In this document: positions 1 through 8,202 of the stretch, piece by piece | How positions within the stretch are numbered: position 1 is the first letter of the stretch | Layout of the letters: each line of letters starts with the position of its first letter | NCBI RefSeq assembly: GCF_003001955.1 | Contig: NZ_PVNH01000012.1 | Span: 124,001 to 188,000 of the forward strand | Reading direction: 5' to 3' | DNA length: 64,000 bases | From: Prauserella shujinwangii | Lineage (GTDB): Bacteria; Actinomycetota; Actinomycetes; Mycobacteriales; Pseudonocardiaceae | Translations under genes and position numbers: made by a program | Notes under the pieces: generated by a model | Told to the model about the DNA's origin: nothing | The model's database searches: none | What the model saw: the letters and a program-made list of their open reading frames with translations, nothing else

Positions 1-711
1 CACGAGCGTGGAGTTCTTCTCCGCCGCCACCTCCACGACCGTCTCCAGCAACCGCAGCTGCAACGCCGACGGGGTGTCGGCCATCCGCGCCGCCGCCTGC
101 GCCAGCTTCTCCGACGCCTGCAGCTCGCCCTCGGCGGCGATCACCCGGCCGCGCCGTTCCCGCTCCGCCTCCGCCTGCCGGGACATCGCCCGCTTCATCG
201 CCTCGGGTAGGGCGACGTCCTTGATCTCCACACGGTCGATGTGCACGCCCCACGACAGCGCGGGACTGTCGATCATCAGCTCGAGCCCCTCGTTCAGCCG
301 CTCCCGGTTGGAGAGCAGGTCGTCGAGGTCGCTCTTACCGATGATGGAGCGCAGCGACGTCTGCGCCACCTGGCCCATGGCGAACCGGTAGTCCTCGACA
401 CCCACGACCGCCTGCACGGGGTCGATCACCTTGAAGTACACGACCGCGTCCACCCGGACCGTCACGTTGTCGCGGGTGATGCCGTCCTGCGCGGGCACCG
501 GCAGCGTCACGATCTGCAGGTTGACCTTGCGCATGCGGTCGACGCCGGGAACGATCAGCACGAGCCCCGGCTCGCGCGGCGGGTGCCGCACGCGGCCGAA
601 GCGGAACACGAGACCGCGTTCGTACTGCTTGACGACCCGCACGCCGGCCGCCAGCCCGGCGGCTCCCACGGCGGCGACGACGACGGCGGCGGTCAGGATC
701 TCCACCAACAT
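1..711 (-). CDS. SPFH/Band 7 (slipin-type) membrane protein, partial
   Basis: Reading leftward from the ATG at 711, the protein opens with a short hydrophobic stretch (about residues 3-22) followed by KQYERGLVFRFGRV, the typical beginning of a slipin or stomatin-like SPFH domain. It continues with the conserved segments PGLVLIVPGVDRM, RDNVTVRVDAVVYFKV and the coiled, charged QAEAERERRGRVIAAEGE helix. Such proteins are anchored on the inner membrane face, form ring-like oligomers and organise membrane microdomains or modulate proteases. The C-terminal end lies beyond the left edge of the window, so length and partner genes (often an NfeD protein) cannot be judged. Family assignment is firm; the role in this organism is inferred. 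Confidence 0.88.
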   Translation of the reverse strand, partial: MLVEILTAAVVVAAVGAAGLAAGVRVVKQYERGLVFRFGRVRHPPREPGLVLIVPGVDRMRKVNLQIVTLPVPAQDGITRDNVTVRVDAVVYFKVIDPVQAVVGVEDYRFAMGQVAQTSLRSIIGKSDLDDLLSNRERLNEGLELMIDSPALSWGVHIDRVEIKDVALPEAMKRAMSRQAEAERERRGRVIAAEGELQASEKLAQAAARMADTPSALQLRLLETVVEVAAEKNSTLV

Positions 712-795
712 GGCCCGCTCCCGGGTGCCCGAGCCCCCTGTTCGCTCGATGCTACGCCGCGCCGCGCGCGACGGGCATCCTCGCGGCGCACGCAA

Positions 796-801
796 TAGGC
801 T
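796..801 (+). promoter_or_regulatory. Putative -10 box (leaderless)
   Basis: TAGGCT fits the actinobacterial TANNNT -10 consensus and ends 6 nt before the ATG at 808. This spacing would start transcription at or next to the start codon. No Shine-Dalgarno sequence is visible there. Confidence 0.4.
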
Positions 802-807
802 GGCGCC

Positions 808-2106
808 ATGGCTCCCGTCAACCGGGTTTACGCAGCTCAGCTGGCCGGGCTACCGGTGTTCGGTCCCGACGGTGAGTCGATCGGCAAGGTGCGGGACCTC
901 GTCGTCGGGCTCCGCCTGGACCAGCTGCCGCCCCGGGTGCTGGGCCTGGTCGTGGAGCTGGCCACCCGTCGCCGAGTCTTCGTGCCCATGTTGCGGGTCA
1001 CCGCGATCGAGCCGAACGCCGTCACGCTCGGCAGCGGCTCGGTCAACATGCGCCGCTTCCACCAGCGCCCCAACGAGGTGCTCGTCCTCGGCCAGCTGTT
1101 CGACGCGCGGGCCTGGCTCGCGGAGACCGGGACGCGCGTCACCGTGGTCGACGCGGCGATGGAACCGACCCGCACCCGCGACTGGGTGCTCGCCAGGCTC
1201 GCCATCCGCGAGCCCAGGGGCAGGCTCGGCCTGGCCCGCCGCCGGTCGCCGCTGCGCGTGGTGCCGTGGGACGAGGTCGCCGGGCTCGGCCTCACCGACC
1301 TCACCGGGCAGCCGCAGGGCGCGGGCCAGCTGCTCATGCTGTTCGACACCATGCGCGCGGTGGACGTCGCGGCGACCCTGCGCGACCTGCCGCTCAAGCG
1401 CAGGCACGAGGTCGCCGACGCCATGGACGACGAGCGCCTCGCCGACGTGCTGGAGGAGCTGCCCGAGGAGGACCAGAAGGAGCTGGTCGGCTACCTCGCC
1501 GACGAGCGGGCCGCCGACATCCTCGAGGCGATGAACCCGGACGACGCCGCCGACCTGCTGTCCGAGCTGGCGCCCGCCGAGCAGAACCGGCTGCTGGAGC
1601 TGATGCACCCGGACGAGTCCGAGCCGGTGAAGCGGCTGCTCGAGTACTCCGCCGACACCGCGGGCGGGCTGATGACACCGGAGCCGGTGGTGCTGACCCC
1701 GGACGCGACGGTCGCCGAGGCGCTCGCGCACATCCGCAACCCGGACCTGACCACGGCGCTGGCCAGCATGGTGTTCGTGTGCAGGCCGCCGAGCGCGACG
1801 CCGACCGGCCGGTACGTCGGCTGCGTGCACTTCCAGCGGCTGCTCCGGGAGCCACCCGCCGAGCTGGTGGCCGCGGCGGCGGACACGGACCTGCCCGCGC
1901 TGCGCCCTTCGGCGTCGCTGGCGGAGGTCACCCGGTACTTCGCCGCGTACAACCTGGCGTGCGCGCCGGTCGTCGACGCCGAGGATCACCTGGTCGGCGC
2001 CGTGACGGTGGACGACGTGCTCGACCACCTGCTGCCCGAGGGGTGGCGCGAGACCGGGCTGCACGATGTCGGAACCGAGCCGTCCGAGGAGGACGAACGT
2101 GCCTGA
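808..2106 (+). CDS. PRC-barrel / MgtE_N / CBS domain protein without a channel domain
   Basis: This 432-residue protein has a PRC-barrel-like N-terminus (VFGPDGESIGKVRDLVV), then an MgtE N-terminal helical domain around residues 180-280 with the ELPEEDQ and MNPDDAADLLSEL repeats. Two CBS motifs follow (GGLMTPEPVVLTPDATVAEAL and ACAPVVDAEDHLVGAVTVDDV). In MgtE magnesium channels these parts form the cytosolic Mg2+-sensing module. Here the membrane pore domain is absent and the protein ends after the CBS pair. It resembles M. tuberculosis Rv1232c (from memory). A soluble Mg2+ or nucleotide sensor is likely, perhaps working with the overlapping DUF1003 membrane protein. Domain calls are strong; function is inferred. 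Confidence 0.85.
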   Translation: MAPVNRVYAAQLAGLPVFGPDGESIGKVRDLVVGLRLDQLPPRVLGLVVELATRRRVFVPMLRVTAIEPNAVTLGSGSVNMRRFHQRPNEVLVLGQLFDARAWLAETGTRVTVVDAAMEPTRTRDWVLARLAIREPRGRLGLARRRSPLRVVPWDEVAGLGLTDLTGQPQGAGQLLMLFDTMRAVDVAATLRDLPLKRRHEVADAMDDERLADVLEELPEEDQKELVGYLADERAADILEAMNPDDAADLLSELAPAEQNRLLELMHPDESEPVKRLLEYSADTAGGLMTPEPVVLTPDATVAEALAHIRNPDLTTALASMVFVCRPPSATPTGRYVGCVHFQRLLREPPAELVAAAADTDLPALRPSASLAEVTRYFAAYNLACAPVVDAEDHLVGAVTVDDVLDHLLPEGWRETGLHDVGTEPSEEDERA

Positions 2107-2629
2107 GCCGATCCCCCGCCGCCGCCTCGACCAGCCCCGCAGCTCGCGGCGGCTCACGGTGAACATCGACCCGGAGGCGTTCGGGCGGTTCTCCGAGCGG
2201 CTGGCCCGACTGCTCGGCACCGGCAAGTACCTGTTCTGGCAGACGCTGATCGTGATCGTGTGGATCATCGTGAACATCACGGCGGCGTCGCTGCGCTGGG
2301 ACCCCTACCCGTTCATCCTGCTCAACCTCGCCTTCTCCACCCAGGCCGCGTACGCGGCGCCGCTGATCCTGCTCGCGCAGAACCGGCAGGACGACCGCGA
2401 CCGCGTCTCGCTGGAGGAGGACCGCGCGCGGGCGGCGCAGACGAAGGCGGACACCGAGTACCTGGCGCGGGAGTTGGCCGCGCTGCGGCTGGCCGTCGGG
2501 GAGGTCGCCACTCGCGACTACCTGCGCGGGGAGCTGGACCGGCTGCGGGAGGACCTCGGTGCGGGCGACGGCCGTGCCGTCCGCGGCCGCGCCCGGCGGG
2601 AGGAGTCGGGCGCGGCACAGCCGGGCTGA
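2099..2629 (+). CDS. DUF1003 family membrane protein
   Basis: A 176-residue protein with a DUF1003 core: a helix-rich N-terminus, two membrane segments (WQTLIVIVWIIVNITAAS and PFILLNLAFSTQAAYAAPLIL) and a conserved QNRQ.DRDR motif followed by a charged helix. I chose the GTG at 2099 because GAGGAGGA lies just upstream. An in-frame ATG at 2066 would push the overlap with the preceding gene to 41 nt. The 8-nt overlap with the MgtE_N/CBS gene indicates translational coupling. The family has no established biochemical function. Confidence 0.85.
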   Translation: MPEPIPRRRLDQPRSSRRLTVNIDPEAFGRFSERLARLLGTGKYLFWQTLIVIVWIIVNITAASLRWDPYPFILLNLAFSTQAAYAAPLILLAQNRQDDRDRVSLEEDRARAAQTKADTEYLARELAALRLAVGEVATRDYLRGELDRLREDLGAGDGRAVRGRARREESGAAQPG

Positions 2630-2700
2630 CGGCGGAAGCGGGCACGTAGCATGGGGAGTGCAAACCGCGTCCCCTCGGAAGAAGGTCGGGTGCCCGAGCA

Positions 2701-3840
2701 GTGACCACCACGAAGGAGATCCCCAGCGTCGAGGACGTGCGCGAGGCGCTGAAGAACGTCCAGGACCCGGAGATCAAGAAGCCGATCACCGACCTCGGCA
2801 TGGTGAAGGACGTCACGGTCGGCGAGAACGGCACGGTCACGGTCGCCGTCTACCTGACGGTGGCGGGCTGTCCGCTGAAGGAGACCATCACCCGCGACAC
2901 CACCGAGGCGGTCAAGAAGGTGTCCGGCGTGCGTGACGTGCACGTCGAGCTCGACGTGATGAGCGACGAGCAGCGCACCGAACTGCGCAAGTCGCTGCGC
3001 GGGGACGCCGAGGAGCCGGTGATTCCTTTCGCCCAGCCCGGTTCGCTGACCAGGGTGTACGCCGTCGCGTCGGGCAAGGGCGGCGTCGGCAAGTCCAGCG
3101 TGACCGTCAACCTCGCCGCGGCGATGGCCGAGCAGGGGCTGTCCGTCGGCGTGGTGGACGCCGACATCTACGGCCACTCGGTGCCGCGCATGCTGGGTGC
3201 GGGCGAGAAGCCCACCAAGGTCGAGAAGATGATCATGCCGCCGCAGGCGCACGGCGTGAAGGTGATCTCGATCGGCATGTTCACACCCGGCAACACCCCG
3301 GTCGTGTGGCGTGGCCCGATGCTGCACCGCGCGTTGCAGCAGTTCCTCGCCGACGTGTTCTGGGGCGACCTGGACATCCTGCTGCTCGACCTGCCGCCCG
3401 GCACCGGTGACATCGCCATCTCGGTGGCCCAGCTGATCCCGAACGCGGAGTTGCTGGTGGTCACCACGCCGCAGCAGGCGGCGGCCGAGGTCGCCGAGCG
3501 CGCGGGAGCGATCGCGCTGCAGACCCGGCAGCGGGTGGCCGGGGTCATCGAGAACATGTCGTGGCTGGAGACGCCGGACGGCTCCCGTATGGAGATCTTC
3601 GGCACCGGCGGCGGGCAGACCGTGGCGGACTCGCTGACCACGTCGGTGGGTGCCGAGGTGCCGCTGCTGGGTCAGGTGCCGCTCGACCCGCGGCTGCGGG
3701 AGCAGGGCGACGCCGGGACACCGCTGGTGCTCTCGCACCCGGACGCGGCGGCCGCGCAGGTGCTCGCCGACGCCGCGCGGAAGCTGTCGGTGCGGGCCCG
3801 CGGCCTCGCCGGCAAGATGCTGAACGTCAGCCCGGCCTAG
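2701..3840 (+). CDS. mrp: Mrp/NBP35-type ATP-binding iron-sulfur cluster carrier
   Basis: This 379-residue protein begins with a DUF59/MIP18-like domain (about 8-85, with GCPLK carrying a conserved cysteine). A ParA/MinD-type P-loop ATPase follows, with the deviant Walker A GKGGVGKS at about 125-132 and the motifs LLLDLPPGTGD and VTTPQQAA. Members bind and transfer Fe-S clusters to apo-proteins in the cytosol. The start is GTG; a TAGCAT element at 2647-2652 could serve as a distal -10 box. The gene converges on tatB, and in mycobacteria mrp also lies close to the sigE-htrA-tatB block. Length and motifs match the family well. Confidence 0.93.
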   Translation: MTTTKEIPSVEDVREALKNVQDPEIKKPITDLGMVKDVTVGENGTVTVAVYLTVAGCPLKETITRDTTEAVKKVSGVRDVHVELDVMSDEQRTELRKSLRGDAEEPVIPFAQPGSLTRVYAVASGKGGVGKSSVTVNLAAAMAEQGLSVGVVDADIYGHSVPRMLGAGEKPTKVEKMIMPPQAHGVKVISIGMFTPGNTPVVWRGPMLHRALQQFLADVFWGDLDILLLDLPPGTGDIAISVAQLIPNAELLVVTTPQQAAAEVAERAGAIALQTRQRVAGVIENMSWLETPDGSRMEIFGTGGGQTVADSLTTSVGAEVPLLGQVPLDPRLREQGDAGTPLVLSHPDAAAAQVLADAARKLSVRARGLAGKMLNVSPA

Positions 3841-3849
3841 CGCCGGGAG

Positions 3850-3921
3850 CCGTGTCCGCGATCTGCGCACACGTGGCCGCGTCGTGCGACGCGAACTCGC
3901 GTGCGCAGATCGCGGACACGG
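3850..3921. repeat. Family B palindromic element (21-bp arms) between mrp and tatB
   Basis: Perfect 21-bp inverted arms (3850-3870 and 3901-3921, starting CCGTGTCCGCGATCTGCGCA) flank a 30-nt centre. A second, diverged unit, GTGGCCGCG at 3873, follows the first unit GTGTCCGCG at 3852 at exactly 21 bp. The element fills the gap between the convergent stops of mrp and tatB, so a bidirectional terminator is the simplest role. No U-tract is present. Confidence 0.75.
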
Positions 3922-3927
3922 CGGGGT

Positions 3928-4338
3928 TCAGGTGGCGTCGGGGTCGACCGGGGGCTTCTCGCCCGGCTTGAGCGGCTCGGTCTGCTGGGCAGCCGGGGCG
4001 GGGTGGCCGTTGGGCTTGGTGCCGCCGTTCGAGCCGTTGCCGTTGATCTCGTTGAGCCCGAGCGGGTCGCTGTCGCCGTCGAACAGGTGCTGCGTGACCG
4101 CCCGCTTGGGGTCGAAGCTGCGCAGGTTCCGCAGATCCTCGAGCGGCTTGCGGTACTCGTCGAACTCGGGGCCCATCTCCTCGCGCAGCTGCTGGCGGGC
4201 TCCGGTGGCGAAGTCCCGCATCTTCCGTACGCTGCGGCCCAGCCACGCCGCCGCCTCCGGCAGCCGCTCCGGACCGAGGATGAACAGGCCGGCGACGATG
4301 AGGACGACGATCTCGCCCCAGCCAATGCTTTCGAACAC
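3928..4338 (-). CDS. tatB: Sec-independent (Tat) translocase subunit TatB
   Basis: The 136-residue product has the TatA/B signature: an N-terminal membrane helix ([20 protein letters not shown]), a hinge and LGPERLP, then a long amphipathic helix and a low-complexity acidic, Asn/Pro-rich tail. TatB works with TatC in recognising twin-arginine signal peptides at the cytoplasmic membrane. The GTG at 4338 is preceded by GGCGGAGG with good spacing; an upstream in-frame ATG would add an unrelated leader. It lies 43 nt after htrA, so co-transcription with sigE-rseA-htrA is plausible. TatB rather than TatA is supported by the length and by the sigE-htrA-tatB order recalled from mycobacteria. Confidence 0.93.
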   Translation of the reverse strand: MFESIGWGEIVVLIVAGLFILGPERLPEAAAWLGRSVRKMRDFATGARQQLREEMGPEFDEYRKPLEDLRNLRSFDPKRAVTQHLFDGDSDPLGLNEINGNGSNGGTKPNGHPAPAAQQTEPLKPGEKPPVDPDAT

Positions 4339-4381
4339 GTCGAACCTCCGCCTCGGGTCCCGCTGCGGACAGGGTACCTCG

Positions 4382-5956
4382 TCAGTCTGAACCCAAGGTG
4401 ACATCAACCGTGAACGGTCGGCCTTCGCGGACGATCCGGACCGGCACGACCTCACCGACCTCGTGCTCGCGCACGGCCACGGTCAGCTCGGCGGCGTTGC
4501 GCACCTGCCGGTCGCCGACCATGGTGATCACATCGCCCTCGGTGATGCCCGCCTTGTCGGCGGGGCCGTCGGTGACGACGTTCCGCACCTGCGCGCCCTC
4601 GGAGGTGTTGGCCGCGACGGAGGCGGCGTTGACGCCCATGTCGGCGTGCTTGACCTCGCCGTCGGCGATCAGCGCCTCGCTGATCCGCACGACCTGGTCG
4701 ACGGGGATGGCGAAGCCGAGCCCGATGCTGCCGCCCTCGCCGCCGGTGCCGACCGTCCGGATGAGCGAGTTGATCCCCACCAGCGCGCCGGTGGAGTCGA
4801 CGAGCGCGCCGCCCGAGTTGCCGGGGTTGATGGCCGCGTCGGTCTGGATGGCGTCGTAGGTGATGGGCGGCTCGCCGTTCTCGCCGGGTGCGGTGACCGG
4901 CCGGTTGAGCGCGCTGACGATGCCCTCGGTGACGGTGTTCTCCAGGCCGAACGGCGAACCGACCGCCACCACGGCGTCGCCCGGTGCGAGGTCGGCCGAC
5001 CTGCCGACCTCGATGGCCACGGGGTTGGAGACGTTCACCTTGAGCACGGCGAGGTCGGTCTTCGGGTCGGTGCCGACGATCCTGGCCTCGGCGCGGGTGC
5101 CGTCGATGAACACGGCGGTGATCCCGGCGGCGTCGTCGCGGGCGGCCTGGGACACGACGTGGTGGTTGGTGACGACGTAGCCCTCGGGGTCGATGACGAC
5201 GCCGGAGCCGACCCCGCCGGACTGCCCGGACTTGACCTCGATGGAGACCACGGCGGGGGACACGCGGCGGGCGATGTCGGCGATCGAGCCGGCGGGGCGT
5301 TCCTTGCCCGCCTGCGCCTCCGCGATGTTCAGCTCGCCGGTGAGCGAGTTGCCCGCGTTGGCCAGCCCCCAGCCGACGAACCCGCCCGCCGCCCCGACCA
5401 GCAGCGCGACGACGCCGAGCAGCGCCAGCGCGGTGGGTTTGACGCGCCTGCCGAAGAGCACCTCGGGCAGGCTGAGCAGCGGTCCGCGCGGCCGTTCGGC
5501 GCGTTCGTCCGCCCCGTCGGCGGCGGGCACGGCGGGGCCGCCCAGGACGGCACCGGAACCGGGGTCGCGCCAGGGATCCCCGGACGACGACCACAGCGGC
5601 GCCTCGGGTTCCCCGTCGGCACGGGAACCGGTGCCCGGGTCGTCGTCGGGCCGCTGGAGCACGACACCGTCCGCGCCCGGCGGGCGCCGGAACGCCTCGA
5701 CCAGGGACTCCGGGGGCGGTGGTGCCGAGACGAGCTGGTGGCCTGCCCCGTTGCCGTTGCCATTGCCGTTGCCATGGCCGCCGCCGTGTTCCCGGCCCTG
5801 CGCGGGCGGGTCGAAGGAGCCTTCGACGCCACGGGGCCTGCCGAACGTCGCGGCCTGCGCCGGGTCCACGGAAGGGCGGTGCAGTGGGCGCGGCCGGAGC
5901 CTGCCCTCCTGCCCGCCCGCCTCCTCGTGGTGCGAGTTCGGTGGCTGGCTCATCAT
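4382..5956 (-). CDS. htrA: HtrA/DegP-like membrane-anchored serine protease
   Basis: A 524-residue S1C-family protease. A long disordered, Pro/Gly-rich cytoplasmic N-terminus (1-170, including an Asn-Gly dipeptide run near 60-70) precedes one membrane helix (about 174-197). The protease domain carries the triad: His in TNHHVV (about 266), Asp in DPKTDLAVL (about 301) and Ser in GNSGG (about 381). A C-terminal PDZ domain follows (about 415-520, with [14 protein letters not shown]). It should degrade or refold damaged proteins outside the membrane during envelope stress. The position next to sigE and its anti-sigma factor supports that role. Confidence 0.94.
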   Translation of the reverse strand: MMSQPPNSHHEEAGGQEGRLRPRPLHRPSVDPAQAATFGRPRGVEGSFDPPAQGREHGGGHGNGNGNGNGAGHQLVSAPPPPESLVEAFRRPPGADGVVLQRPDDDPGTGSRADGEPEAPLWSSSGDPWRDPGSGAVLGGPAVPAADGADERAERPRGPLLSLPEVLFGRRVKPTALALLGVVALLVGAAGGFVGWGLANAGNSLTGELNIAEAQAGKERPAGSIADIARRVSPAVVSIEVKSGQSGGVGSGVVIDPEGYVVTNHHVVSQAARDDAAGITAVFIDGTRAEARIVGTDPKTDLAVLKVNVSNPVAIEVGRSADLAPGDAVVAVGSPFGLENTVTEGIVSALNRPVTAPGENGEPPITYDAIQTDAAINPGNSGGALVDSTGALVGINSLIRTVGTGGEGGSIGLGFAIPVDQVVRISEALIADGEVKHADMGVNAASVAANTSEGAQVRNVVTDGPADKAGITEGDVITMVGDRQVRNAAELTVAVREHEVGEVVPVRIVREGRPFTVDVTLGSD

Positions 5957-6056
5957 TCCCCGGCAGACGGCTTCAGTGCTTGACCTGGCACGCGGAGTGC
6001 CCGGCGTGACGATACGCCACGCTCAGAAGGGGAATTCTGCCGTGACGGTGGTGAAG

Positions 6057-6734
6057 TCAGCGTGGGCCGGAGATCGGCGCGGCGGCGGCGTGGGTCGAGG
6101 TGGTCGGCGGCGCCGTGGTCTTCGTGGGTGTCGCGGTGGCCCTGTGGTAGGCGCCGAACTGCGCGGGCAGCACCTCGCCGGGACGCCGGGACGGCTCGTC
6201 GGCGACGTCGCCGCCGGGGGTGACGACGAAGGCCAGCGCGCTGAGCACGAGCCCGGAGACCACCACCCCGGCTCCCTGCGCGGCGCGGCGCCGCGTCGAG
6301 CCGAGGCGCTGGCCGTTGCCGAGCACGTTGGGCGAGCTGCCCAGCGGGGCGGACCCGAGCGGACCGGAGGTCAGCGCGGCGGCGGGCGGCAGCCCGTCCC
6401 GCAGGCCGGCGACGCGGTCGGGACGTTGGACGGCGACGAGCTGGCCGTTGGGGTCGACGGCCAGGTTGTCCGGGGTACCGGAGAGGTCGGTGTGCTCGGG
6501 GATGGACCGCAGGCTCGCGAGGAACCCCGGCGACATCGCGGGTGCCTGCGCCGTGCGCACGGCGGCCCTGGCCTGCCGCTGCGCGGTGACCTCGGCGGCG
6601 CAACCGGGACAGCGGGCCACGTGGGCGGCCGCGCGTTCGTGGGCGCCCAGGGTCAGCTCACGGTCGACGAAAGCGACGATCGCATCCGGCAGCAGATGCG
6701 ACTCCCCGAGATCCCAGCCCCGGCGTTCCGTCAT
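6057..6734 (-). CDS. rseA: Anti-sigma factor (RseA-type) with zinc-binding motif and one TM helix
   Basis: The 225-residue protein starts with an anti-sigma domain holding the zinc motif H38-x3-C42-x2-C45 (HVARCPGC). A Pro/Gly-rich linker, one membrane helix at about 153-172 and a Thr/Pro-rich external tail follow. In this family the N-terminal domain binds the neighbouring ECF sigma factor and releases it on redox or envelope stress. The start overlaps the sigE stop as ATGA (6731-6734), a typical coupling of a sigma factor and its antagonist. Pairing with the adjacent SigE is inferred from position. Confidence 0.92.
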   Translation of the reverse strand: MTERRGWDLGESHLLPDAIVAFVDRELTLGAHERAAAHVARCPGCAAEVTAQRQARAAVRTAQAPAMSPGFLASLRSIPEHTDLSGTPDNLAVDPNGQLVAVQRPDRVAGLRDGLPPAAALTSGPLGSAPLGSSPNVLGNGQRLGSTRRRAAQGAGVVVSGLVLSALAFVVTPGGDVADEPSRRPGEVLPAQFGAYHRATATPTKTTAPPTTSTHAAAAPISGPR

Positions 6735-7357
6735 GCGTACGCCTCCTGCTTGAGCGCGCGCCTGCGCTCCAACGACGCCCGCAGCGCCTGCCTGCCGCGG
6801 TGGATCCTGCTGCGCACGGTGCCGAGCTTAACCCCGAGGGTCGCGCCGATCTCCTCGTAGGAGAGGCCTTCGACGTCGCACAGCACGACGGCGGCCCGGA
6901 ACTCCGGCGGCAGCTCGTCGAGCGCGGCCTGCAGGTCGGGGTCGAGGTGGGTGTCGGAGTACACCTGCTCGGGGCTGGGGTCGTCGCCGACGATGCGGTC
7001 GGTGTCGTCCGGCAACCCCTCCATGCGCACGCGCGAACGGCGGCGGGCCATGTCGAGGAACAGGTTGGTGGTGATGCGGTGCAGCCAGCCCTCGAACGTG
7101 CCCGGCTTGTAGGAGGCCAGGGAGCGGAACACGCGGATGAACGTCTCCTGCGTGAGGTCCTCGGCGTCGTGGGCGTTGCCGGTCAGGCGGTAGGCCAGGC
7201 GGTACACGCGGTCGGCGTGCTCGCGCACGACCTCGTCCCAGGACGGTGGCGTCCAGGCGGCTTCGCCCTGGTCACCCGCGGCGCTCACCACTGCGGGCGT
7301 GGCCGGCTGGTCTGCGGCCTTCAGGCTGTTCTGCGACGGCAGCGGAGGCACCTCCAT
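6731..7357 (-). CDS. sigE: ECF RNA polymerase sigma factor SigE
   Basis: The 208-residue product contains sigma region 2 at about 44-108 ([17 protein letters not shown] and [18 protein letters not shown]) and region 4 at about 140-192 ([25 protein letters not shown]). The N-terminal 40 residues are extra and look disordered. It should direct transcription of envelope-stress genes such as the adjacent htrA. The order sigE-rseA-htrA-tatB, with a divergent O-methyltransferase gene upstream, is the order recalled for M. tuberculosis Rv1220c-Rv1224. I could not identify a convincing ECF-type GGAAC/CGTT promoter in the 197-nt divergent region. Confidence 0.94.
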   Translation of the reverse strand: MEVPPLPSQNSLKAADQPATPAVVSAAGDQGEAAWTPPSWDEVVREHADRVYRLAYRLTGNAHDAEDLTQETFIRVFRSLASYKPGTFEGWLHRITTNLFLDMARRRSRVRMEGLPDDTDRIVGDDPSPEQVYSDTHLDPDLQAALDELPPEFRAAVVLCDVEGLSYEEIGATLGVKLGTVRSRIHRGRQALRASLERRRALKQEAYA

Positions 7358-7542
7358 CGGGCTGATCCCCTAACTACTCGGCTCAACGCGCGGGACGCGT
7401 CCGGTGTTCCCCGGGTTGAGACGAAGTCTCGCCGGTTTCCTTATGGTTCTAGTGAGACGGCACTGAGAGGAACCTGAGAGTCCGACGACCGATATCGCCA
7501 GGTAAAACTGCGTGGTTCACCGTCGATGTAGCCCGGTCGCGC

Positions 7543-7548
7543 TAACCT
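7543..7548 (+). promoter_or_regulatory. Putative -10 box (leaderless) in the sigE/O-methyltransferase intergenic region
   Basis: TAACCT fits TANNNT and ends 6 nt before the GTG at 7555. The rest of the 197-nt divergent region (7358-7554) holds no other element I can support. Confidence 0.4.
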
Positions 7549-7554
7549 CACCCC

Positions 7555-8202
7555 GTGAGCTCCGAGACGCACCTCGCCGGGTCGCTCGATCTCGGCGACT
7601 TCATCGAGGGATTCCTCCCCGAGGACGACGTGCTCGTCGCCGCTCGGGCCAGGGCGGAGGACCTCGGTTGCTCGGCGGTGACGCCGGCCAGTGGGGCGAC
7701 GCTGAGTTTCCTGGCCGCGTCGTTGCAGGCCCGTGCCGTCGTGGAGATCGGCACCGGCGCGGGGGTGAGCGGGCTCTACCTGCTGCGGGGCATGGCGCCC
7801 GACGGGGTGCTCACCTCGATCGACATCGAGCCGGAGTTCCACCGGTCGGCCCGCGCGACGTTCCTGGAGGCGGGCTTCGCGGCGGGGCGGATGCGGCTCA
7901 TCATGGGGCGTGCGCTCGACGTGCTGCCCCGGCTCACCTCGGGCGGCTACGACCTGGTGTTCGTCGATGCCGCCCGGCTGGAGTACCCCGGGTACTGCGA
8001 GCTGGGCGTGCAGTTGCTGCGGCCAGGGGGCGCGATCGTGTTCCACAACGTGCTGCCGTGGGGCAGGGCGGTGGAGCCCGCCCGGCGGGAACCGGAGGCG
8101 CTGGCCCTGCGGGAGGTGGTGCGGGCGGTGCGGGAGGACGCGCGGCTGGTGCCCGCGCTCATCCCGGTGGGCGGTGGCCTGCTGGCCGCGGCGACCTGCT
8201 GA
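7555..8202 (+). CDS. Class I SAM-dependent O-methyltransferase
   Basis: The 215-residue protein has the SAM-binding motif I VVEIGTGAGVSGLYLL near residue 61, an acidic TSIDIEPEF after beta-2 and a VFVDAARLEYPGY segment typical of the cation-dependent catechol/caffeoyl-CoA O-methyltransferase family. It corresponds to Rv1220c next to sigE in mycobacteria; the substrate is unknown. The last 44 bases overlap the 3' end of the convergent MFS gene. Confidence 0.88.
   Translation: MSSETHLAGSLDLGDFIEGFLPEDDVLVAARARAEDLGCSAVTPASGATLSFLAASLQARAVVEIGTGAGVSGLYLLRGMAPDGVLTSIDIEPEFHRSARATFLEAGFAAGRMRLIMGRALDVLPRLTSGGYDLVFVDAARLEYPGYCELGVQLLRPGGAIVFHNVLPWGRAVEPARREPEALALREVVRAVREDARLVPALIPVGGGLLAAATC

Noticed and set aside
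7358-7554. ECF-type promoter of sigE (GGAAC...CGTT)
   Set aside because: GGAAC-like strings exist but no correctly spaced -10 partner was found on the sigE strand.
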